Below, in pieces: positions 56,290 to 64,000 of a stretch of DNA of 64,000 nucleotides. This DNA is from Amborella trichopoda. Taxonomy: Eukaryota > Streptophyta > Magnoliopsida > Amborellales > Amborellaceae. A program made the position numbers and the translations under genes. Each line of letters opens with the position of its first letter. Position 1 is the stretch's first letter. The stretch lies in contig NW_006500337.1 in the NCBI RefSeq assembly GCF_000471905.2, forward strand, positions 326,848-390,847, read 5' to 3'. The notes under the pieces were generated by a model, which saw only the letters and a list, made by a program, of their open reading frames with translations, had not been told where the DNA came from and did not search any database.

Positions 56290-58218
56290 GGGGGGGGGAT
56301 ATTTTTGACTGATAAACGTATGATGGTTTTTTTTTTTGTCTAATTTCTTTATTTCTGTTCTTTCAAAGAATTTATGATTGACAAGGACTGCATTGGGTTT
56401 CATGCACTAATCAACTTTCGCCAAGTTCCCTGTTCCTCGTATTTTGTAGCATAGTGTATAGCTACTAGCTACACTTCCTAAACAAAATTCCTTTGCTACT
56501 TATCAAGAAATAAAATCAAATTACATATTATTTGCACTTCTAATACATTTATTTATTTTTGAAGGAAGCACGTGATAGTCGAACATTCGGACCAGTTACC
56601 ATGGCCAACATAATTGGCAGAGTCATATATTGCCTGTGCAGCTCTGCGGATCATGGTCCTGTACAAAATAGGCATGTATCTATTCTGTTTTTGTAGTCTC
56701 TTTTCCTTTCTCTTCATCTGAAAGTTCTCTATTCTTGTGGAGAAATCACCTTTCATTGAGAATGGGGTTGGGGTCATGGTGGTAGCACCACTTGTGTCCC
56801 AGCTAAAGTCTAGGCTTCCATTCTCATTTAACGCATTCAAAAACCTGATTTAAAAAAATGGGTAGGGGCTTTCATCCCCACTGATTTACCTAATAATAAA
56901 AAAAAAATCACCTTTCACATATTCTATAGAGTATATATTCTATCGGGTATATGATACACCATGGGGGCGAATGTCCACCATCAGTTCCTGATGACGTATA
57001 ATGGAGATTAAGTGTACTGAAAGGGGAACCACTTTATGTTTAATTTCTTGAAGAAAGGACAGTGGATGCCCTTGCGGTGCAACTCATACACTGTTGGTGT
57101 ATGGGACATGTTCCCTTTGTAACTAGGGGAATCATATTGTGATCCAATGGATTGGACTTGACCATTACCAATCGGCCATCACCATCCAATTAAGTGGACG
57201 GTAATGGAGAGAAAGTAAGATTCACCATAGGGTTCATGCCCTATTCTGGTGAGTCGCACTGTCCATCAATGTCCACCATTTCATTGAATGGTGCGGATTA
57301 AAATATTTCCATGGTCTAATAGATTATAATGTAGTTGTAGTTATTTTTGGGAAAAATGTAAAGTGATCCATGTGATCATATAAAATCTATTGTCACAAGT
57401 GGTTATCACCATCTAATCAATTTAGGGAAATGTTTCTATACTTATAGAAGTTATATATTTCCCCATATCCAGCCATCCAATCTAAATGGACGGTTGAAAT
57501 GGACCAATCACATGTCTCTAGACTGGTTTATTTTTTTTCTACAATACATTTTGAAAGCAAATTTTGGGCGTCTATTCCTCTCTTAAACTCACACCTTAAA
57601 AACATATAAAAAAAATATCTTGATAAAATAAAATGATCAAAATATCTCTGAAACTTTTGGGGGTATATTTGTCATTTTATTTTATTGGAATTACTGTTAA
57701 ATTTTTTCTTTAGGTGCGCCCTATTGAGATGATGGCATGTGCAAATTTCATATTCATAAGATTTGTGGAAAAAAGTTAAAAATAAAATACTCCGAGGTGT
57801 CGGATCTAGATCAAACGGTCAATGGTTCACTTGATCTAAATTGGACGGCTGGATAGGAGGAAAGCATATTATCTTTTATGCAGTAGGGGAAATATAGAAA
57901 GCTGTCCCATCAATTTATGGACGGCGAGTTAGAGAGAGTGGGACCGAGCATTTGGGTTATGTGTATCTCGTAGAGGTCCCGCACTCTCCATCACCACTCA
58001 TGTATTATTGGACGGCGATAACCTCTTTGTGACCAGTGACATAGCTTCTCTATGATTATGTGAACTTACCAATCATCATATGATTTCACTTATTTGAGAT
58101 GACCAGTTTCTTATTCTCATGCTATGCGCACTGCAGCCGCTTTGGAATGCGAGACGACTCCCCTGTTTTGGCTGTTGAGTTGGATGTCGATGAAATGGCG
58201 AAGGTCACGAAAATATGA
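50495..58218 (+). CDS. Signal-peptidase-fold (S24/S26) protein, probably non-catalytic; gene A
   Basis: Five exons fit one frame: 50495-50566, 55032-55207, 55965-56160, 56565-56671 and 58137-58218 (633 nt, 210 residues). The protein starts MVSFSHFFRYLAHRLEYS in a GCCATGG context. Introns are GT-AG except intron 4, which begins GCATGT. The C-terminus reads SPVLAVELDVDEMAK. It matches my recollection of the Arabidopsis AT2G31140/AT1G06200 S26-family proteins. The nucleophile region reads GEEMAST (residues 58-64), with Glu where active relatives have Ser. The Lys region reads LVRRLAAVEG (103-112), with Arg. The last conserved box is kept (ADNKS and DSRTFGP). A structural or regulatory role in organelle membranes is possible but unproven. 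Exon 3 carries four extra residues (SSQR) at its end. Intron 1 is 4.5 kb and holds duplications and a hAT-like MITE. Confidence 0.85.
50575..50616. repeat. (CT)n microsatellite at start of intron 1
   Basis: About 20 CT units with two CTCG interruptions, starting eight bases after the exon 1 donor of gene A. Gene B has a shorter version (61199-61240). Confidence 0.9.
52430..52690. repeat. Intron 1 direct duplication, copy 1
   Basis: Matches 53805-53932 plus 54474-54610, the second copy being split by a MITE. Shared stretches include AATAATATGGA, TTATGGAAACTC and GAATCAAATCACTCGATGCG against GATCAAATCACTCGATACG. About 1.1 kb of unrelated sequence (52700-53800) lies between; I recognise no gene in it. 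Confidence 0.65.
54085..54170 (+). other. tRNA-like segment (T-arm intact) in the hAT-like MITE
   Basis: GATGGCTTTCTGGATGG could be a D-arm relic, and GGGGGTTCAAATCCCCC is a perfect T-arm. Direct repeats TTAGTGTTGCCGTC lie on both sides of the T-arm (54111-54124 and 54151-54164). It is not a functional tRNA; a SINE relic is possible. Confidence 0.4.
54240..54312 (-). other. Second tRNA-like segment, opposite strand
   Basis: On the minus strand CTGGCGTGGTGG (box A-like) is followed about 35 bases on by CCTGGGTTCGATACCCAGG, a T-arm with a perfect stem and box B consensus. Together with 54085-54170 it forms an inverted pair. Confidence 0.45.
56250..56299. repeat. (GT)n(GA)n(G)n compound microsatellite
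   Basis: Ten or so GT, then about ten GA, then about ten G in intron 3 of gene A. Likely hypermutable. Confidence 0.9.
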
Positions 58219-60890
58219 ATAGGTTTTAGAGAAACATTTCAGTTCTTTGACGTGCTTCTCTGAGACCATGATCAAAGAGGACTCTTGAGTAAAATGGGTT
58301 TTGATGTGAGGCAGAAGTTATTCAGTCGGCTCTCCAGTGAACTGGGTCTTTGCAGTCAATGAACACTGGCCTGCTCGTGAATTTGTGAGAAATTTATTGC
58401 ATTGAGCAATTGACCCTTCTTTCTCGTAGGGTTGCTTTTAACGTCAGTTGACTGACCTGGTCTGTGTTTGGGTCCCACGTCTAGAGCCTGCGTGTTGGAC
58501 CCATGTCCAGGTCAAACTGATGATATATAATAAAATGGTATCGGGTTAGCTGGGATATTCCCAAACTGACTTGCCAATTATGAGTAAGATAGCCCTAAAT
58601 TTTGAAAAAGAGAAATATAAAATATGAAAATAAGGGAAAAATGCCTGGTATTCCAAAATCACTCGACTCCCTGCTATGAATATGTTGCTTATTACAATGT
58701 TTGGTTCTGGACAACTAAGGGTGATTCCCCATTGAGGACCATGCAGAATCATTGAACTAATTTGGATGGTTCGAAGTCATTCATTTACTGAGAGCATGTA
58801 TGGTAGGCTCTAGGAGGAGCATACTGTACATTAATTCCCTTAGGTAAAAGAAATATTTTGGAGTTTTTTTTTCTTTTGAATTTTTGGGATCCAACTAAGC
58901 ATAACGTTTGCTGACTATTTAAAAAAAAATATATATATATTTTTTTTCTTCAACACCTAGATCTAGGCCTCCAAACATTGGAGGTTCCTTGTTCAACCTT
59001 GGAACTTAATCTTTTCAAGTAATAGAATTTTTTAGATTGATCGCTATGCTCAAGATGCTAAATCCCCAAAATTTGGAGTCCTACAATATTGTTAGCTTGA
59101 AATTCATCCGAGGCAATAAAGGGACCTAAACAGCATATCTTTGGCTTTACTAAATATAGGGCTACCGTGAGGTTAATAGTAGTCACCTTAGTGATCCTAA
59201 GATAAAATACAACTTAATAAAAGTTTTTGTTGGAAATATGGCCTATCAGGTTTTTTTTATCACGGGAATTTATTTTTCAATAATGATACAAAAGTCATAT
59301 TGTATAGTATATGTGAAATTTCATGTGGTTGACATGAGACAATGTCATATATTAGGATCTATTTTGGAGTTTTTATAAGATGTTGTATTAGAAGGAAAAC
59401 CAAGTGATGTGTTTGGATTCTTTGTAATAATTTTTTTTTTTTTTAATGTTACAGATGTACAAAGTTTTTTAGTTTTTAAATATCTTTTATCAAGTTGTAT
59501 GAATGCTTTGATGACATCTCATGATAAGAGTCATTAGTGCACTAATGACAGGTTTAGCTTATTGTATAGGATTAACAGTTTGATGACAATTTGTTAATCT
59601 TAATTGGTTGCACTTAAAGAAATTAAAGCATGAGTTAGACTTGTATTTTAACTCCTATATACCATGAATGTGAGAGTTACAAAATATGGTTTTTTATAAA
59701 AAGAGGTTAACACCTCAAGCAGAAATAGATAGAACAATAGAAAAGAGGTGAATGAGATTCATCAAAGAAGACTCTTAAAGTTGTCCGTCACCGGATAGCT
59801 TAGTCTATAGGATTTGGTATAGAACTTTATGTCTCTCGTGTTATTTAAGGATAGATTCGAGTAAGTTGTTTGTCGATTTTATTTTTTACTTACTTATTTA
59901 TTATTATTTTATGTTGGGATGAACAATTTTTGCATTTGGTATAAGAAGGTCACAATTATACTTGAGCATAAAATTTGAAATGGGGCTACTTACGGTATCA
60001 TTGATCAAGCTCAAAGTTTTAAAAAATATATTTTGAACTTTGTGATACATTTCCAAATGTTAGATATCACATCATGAACTCAAAAAGCAAGTAGTTATGT
60101 AGTAAACACTACTTTGCTATTACATTCAAATTTGTGCCCTTTCCATCCAAACGCTCGACTAGAAATTCTAGTTACATGCCGCATTTTGGGTGTGCATAAA
60201 AAAATAATAACGCAAGTAGTAACTGGTACAAAAAATTTAGGGAAAAAGATGTATATCCCCTCCCCATAATTGTAATCCCAAATGAACCATTGGGTCTATG
60301 GGAAGTCTATAGACATTTAACCCTCCCTGTAGTTCTTTCATTGTCAAAATTTCGATATTTTATAAAGGTGATGAAAGATTTAAAAGTCATTTTCTTTTAA
60401 ATTGTAGGGGCTTGGGATGGTTACTTGAGGGATTATTTGCTATTATAATTACAGGAACAATGTATGAGATATTTTACAAAAATTTAAATGTAATACTTGA
60501 GACTGGTAATTTAAAACCCCTATCAGTAGGGCATATCGCCTACCCTACATACCTGTGTTGGATTACTAGATCCATGATCCAAATTAGTTTGAATCAGTAA
60601 TCCAAAAAAATTAGAAGTTTAAAAGTAAAAATAAAATAAAATAAGAATTTTATGGGATGAGGATCTAAAAAAACATTAGATGAGCTTAAAAAGCGAAAAA
60701 AATGAAAAAAAAAAAGAACAAGGACTTTTATAGGAAAACTATGCCAATACACATACCTTCCCAAAACCGTCACAAGCAATTCGTGATCTGAATCAGATTT
60801 CCGATCCGGATTGTCAGGCTTTAAAACGAATGCTCGGGACTCCATGTTGGCACTTTATCCGCCCGCATGTGACATGTAAGAAAACGAATT
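58219..60890. other. Spacer between genes A and B
   Basis: No gene recognised. A plausible polyadenylation signal ATAATAAAATGG for gene A lies at about 58527. The segment 60570-60840 has ends of the GATCCAAATTAG / TCCGATCCGGATTGTC type seen at other CGGATC-rich elements and may be a MITE. 58850-58950 holds T- and TA-rich tracts. Confidence 0.45.
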
Positions 60891-61120
60891 TTACGAGTTG
60901 GGACGTGGCGTGGTGAATAATCTGACGGGTTTTTCCATACACCCAAAAAGTTTAGTACTCCCGCGGGAGTAGATTTGGTGCTTTGGTATAAACATTGATT
61001 ATTTTGGTCGGGACCTTGGGTGCTAAATAAGGGACTGGTTTTTGAGAGGTCTAATGGCATTCGAAAGACGGGAACCAGATACACAGTAATGCATAGGACC
61101 ATCGTTGCAGGCTTGCGGCC

Positions 61121-64000
61121 ATGGTTTCGATTTCCACCCTTTGCAGATATCTTGCTCACAGATTGGAGTACTCTGTTGCTCTCAGCTGGAAAGTTAGTCT
61201 CTCTCTCTCTAGCTTTTTTTCTCTCTCTAGCTTTCTCTCTCTCCTCTTTTCCCTCTTATTTGGCCTTTTCTTGGGTGATTTCGAAATAGTTTCTCTTGAT
61301 TTTAATGTTGGGTTCGTTTAAATTTTTTCTGTTCTGCATATCTTTGATTCTTGGGTAGCTTGGTTATAATTTACGGAGATTTATGTTGGGTTTTAAGGGA
61401 TGCCCAGAAATTCATTTCCTTTTCTGTGAACAAAAACATAGTTTAGTAAATAGGTGTTTTTCTTTTTTTTTATTTTTCTATGATCATGATCAGAAATATC
61501 ATTAGTAGGCCATTGCCTACAAAGGTAAACACCATGATCTTTTTATGCTTTATATTGAAATAAGCTGTTGAATCAGAAACTGTATCAAATTTCTGTTCCC
61601 TATTTATATGTGTATTTCTTTTTTTTTTGGCATTGTGTTGCTCACTTGCTCCTATTGGAATATTAATGTAAATCCCTAATGAGTGTACCATTTTTTTTAA
61701 ACTAGAAATACGTTTTGTTTTCTTGTATTTTCTTTAGATACAGTTGCCTTGCTGTGTGATGCTTGTTACTATGTGATGATTTGATTAAAATACAAATTCC
61801 ATGCTAGTATCTCAAAGTCTCTTGTGGATTTTGTTTTTCGTCATAGAAATCAGAGGATTAAACTAACTCCAAAGGCTTCGATGTTTAATGGAGGAGTTGT
61901 GATTCTTGAGAATGAAGACTATGGCTAAGGCCACCTATCAACATCAAAACAGTGCTCTAGAGAAGGGCAAATAAGAGAGATAGATAAACTATGTTTTAGT
62001 CTAATTGAATTGATTCTGGCATTCATTAACCATCAATTAAAATGCTAAAACTCTGTTTTGTGTTAAGAAAAGTGGTCGAAATTTCTTGGGTTAGTATGCA
62101 TTTGTTTGGATGTGTAAAAATTGTGGAAGTAAGGATTAAGGACATATAAACATGCTCAGAGTTATAGTATTACCATAACATTTTTATGTCTTATGTGCCA
62201 ACCATGAGGCATAACATTAAACTTTAGCTTAGCCCCTATGATTTAACATATTTGATTGCCTGAATCTATGGTCCTACACTTATGCACACACACACACACA
62301 CGTATATGTGTACTGCAGATTTGGTTTGTTACATACTAGGATGAGCATTGCTATTCTCTTACACTTCGTAATATAGAGTAATGCTTCTAAGTTAACTCAT
62401 TTTCGTCTCTATTTTTATGAAATTCATATAGGGGAGACTTGTGTCCATCTTTGAGTCCCTGCAGTGTTTCTTTTCTCATTATTTCCCTTCTCTTCAATCT
62501 CACATTACTGCCATACTACTTGGATGATGTAATGAGCAATTTCGTGGTAATTTCTCCTACTAACATTATAAATTGATGATTTGTGCACAATATAGCATCC
62601 GTTGAAATTCTTTGACATTCGATCAACAATGTGACCCATTTCTGGTGCTTCATTACCAGACCACTTTTATTTTGTTTTTAACTGTTATGATTTAGTTCTA
62701 TTATTTTTTTGTATATCATTGATTGCCTATTGGTTGTATTGTATGATTTATTGCATTTCACAATGCTTTCAGTGGAGGTTAGTGAAATGATTTCCACATA
62801 CCATGAAGGTATTTTGACAAATCATTTATTTTTGTGCAGAAATATAAAGTAGGACAAATAAGAAATGATCAAGTAAGTGACAGTATGATAAAAAATCTGC
62901 TCCAGGTCAAGTTGACAACCTACTTGCATTGGAAACATGGGGAGGAGATGGCTCCGACAATAACGGGGAAAGAAGGAACTCTTCTTGTACGAAAATTACC
63001 ATATCCAGAACCAACGTATGTCTGTCTCCCTTTATAACATGATTACAGTTACATATGTGTTAGTTATATTTGCTTATTTCATTATGTTTGTCGTTCACCA
63101 TTTCTAGTGGAGATTAGAGGAGAAATTTTCGGAAATTTTTAGTTATTTAATCATCTATTACTTCAATTGATGCATCCATGAGACTCAAAATATGAAGTGT
63201 AAATGGTTGTTTTTTACCTTTGTTGGTCATCATCCATTAAGTATATTATCATAAATCAATGTCATATTTTGTCATAATTTCTACTAAACAATATCATTTG
63301 GGAGTATCTATTATAGTTTGGTTGGTTTTCATTAAGTATTTATCTCACCACAATTGTACCAAGTGAAGTAGTTGAGATGGTCTCTATTAAAAATGAGTTT
63401 GACTCGGACTTGCCTGAGGCGCTTGCAATGGATAACCCCAACTTGGGTAACCCAAAGTCTTGACTGAGTCTGACTGGGTCTTTAAAAGAACCCCAATTAT
63501 TATGGTACGATTCTTGATTGGTCAGGCTCAAGACTTGGCCAGCCAACTCAGAGCCTGCCCCTGCCCCTGCCCCTGCCCCTGCTCAGTTCCATGTTCTTAA
63601 GCACTAGATGTATTGTTGACCAATTGTTGGAAACTTTTCCTACGTCAAGAATTTCATTAGAAGATTGCTTAACAACCTCTTGATAATGTTGAACGGATTG
63701 CTCATATTTTGAGCTGCATTGTGTGTGTGTGTGTGTGTGAAGCCATGCTATGCTATAAAGACATGGATAACATGTGTCAGCATCCTACGCGCCTACATGC
63801 ATGAAAAAACACCCACCCCAAAATTGACCATTTAGTAACGTATATCATTTTGGGGCCCCAGGGGATTGGGTGGGTGGGGGGAGGGGATGGTGGTGTGGAG
63901 TTTGGGAGTTGGCAGTTTAAATGACATTTAAGTATTTTAATGGTGATATTTTCTTAATAAAAAGGTTAAAGAGGCTAAAATGTTGGATAAACATGTGGCT
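61121..64000 (+). CDS. Signal-peptidase-fold (S24/S26) protein, tandem paralogue; gene B, partial
   Basis: Exon 1 (61121-61192) starts MVSISTLCRYLAHRLEYS in a GGCCATGG context and ends with the same phase and donor as gene A. Exon 2 (62840-63015, 176 nt) reads from KYKVGQIRNDQVSD to RKLPYPEPT. Its first and last bases match gene A exon 2. Later exons are not in the window: intron 2 runs past 64000. The nucleophile region is GEEMAPT, again Glu for Ser. Intron 1 is 1.65 kb against 4.5 kb in gene A and still shows homology with it (AAATTCCATGCTAGTATCTC against AGATTCCATGCCAATATCTC). The leader GCATAGGACCATCGTTGCAG also matches gene A, so the duplication covered promoter, introns and exons. No frame break is visible in the two exons. 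Confidence 0.85.
62284..62302. repeat. (CA)n microsatellite in intron 1 of gene B
   Basis: About nine CA units, followed by CGTATATGTGTAC. Confidence 0.85.
63551..63582. repeat. (CCCCTG)n short tandem repeat
   Basis: Five units of GCCCCT in intron 2 of gene B. Confidence 0.9.
63720..63740. repeat. (GT)n microsatellite
   Basis: About ten GT units in intron 2 of gene B. Confidence 0.9.

Noticed and set aside
56553-56840. Minus-strand frame of 95 codons
   Set aside because: It overlaps exon 4 of gene A on the opposite strand and has no supporting motif.

Overview
This is a repeat-rich, AT-rich stretch of a flowering-plant nuclear genome. The evidence is spliced genes with GT-AG introns, a plant-type Ty1/copia element, LINE 3' ends, many MITEs, and an endogenous plant pararetrovirus. 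I cannot name the species. Two assembly gaps (11230-11333 and 25950-26692) are runs of N.

The convincing host genes lie at the right. Gene A (50495-58218, +) has five exons and encodes a protein of about 210 residues of the S24/S26 signal-peptidase fold. It resembles the Arabidopsis AT2G31140/AT1G06200 type as I recall it, and the catalytic Ser and Lys positions are not conserved. Gene B (from 61121, +) is a tandem paralogue whose later exons lie past the window edge. A deletion-bearing exon 1 fragment of the same family lies at about 9720-9880. A possible first exon of an unknown membrane protein (14986-15337, -) has a deleted relative at 8387-8530. A GT31 galactosyltransferase pseudogene lies at 24510-24975.

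The rest is mobile DNA, much of it nested. At 2804-7552, a Mutator-like element with about 195-bp inverted ends and a 9-bp target duplication carries florendovirus-like pararetroviral sequence as two head-to-head pieces. At 30227-40208, a Tourist-like inverted-repeat element encloses a CT-rich minisatellite. That array was split by a 7.9-kb Ty1/copia element (30727-38666, -) with a 5-bp target duplication, PBS and PPT. Related LTRs occur as a + strand solo LTR (27981-29970), a - strand solo LTR (42848-44968) and a truncated copy (19735-20875).

The most unusual object is a 3.1-kb foldback structure at 46258-49367. Its two arms of about 1 kb are close inverted copies, bounded by CTTAA direct repeats, around a 1.1-kb CACGTG/GT-rich higher-order tandem array. 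Each arm has an inward-facing TATA-type promoter-like segment and an outward-facing tRNA-like segment. No transposase gene is visible in it.

An order-preserving duplication links 2360-2660 and 8387-8530 with 13612-13905 and 14986-15337. The Mutator-like element with the pararetrovirus sits in only one of the two copies, which suggests it arrived after the duplication.
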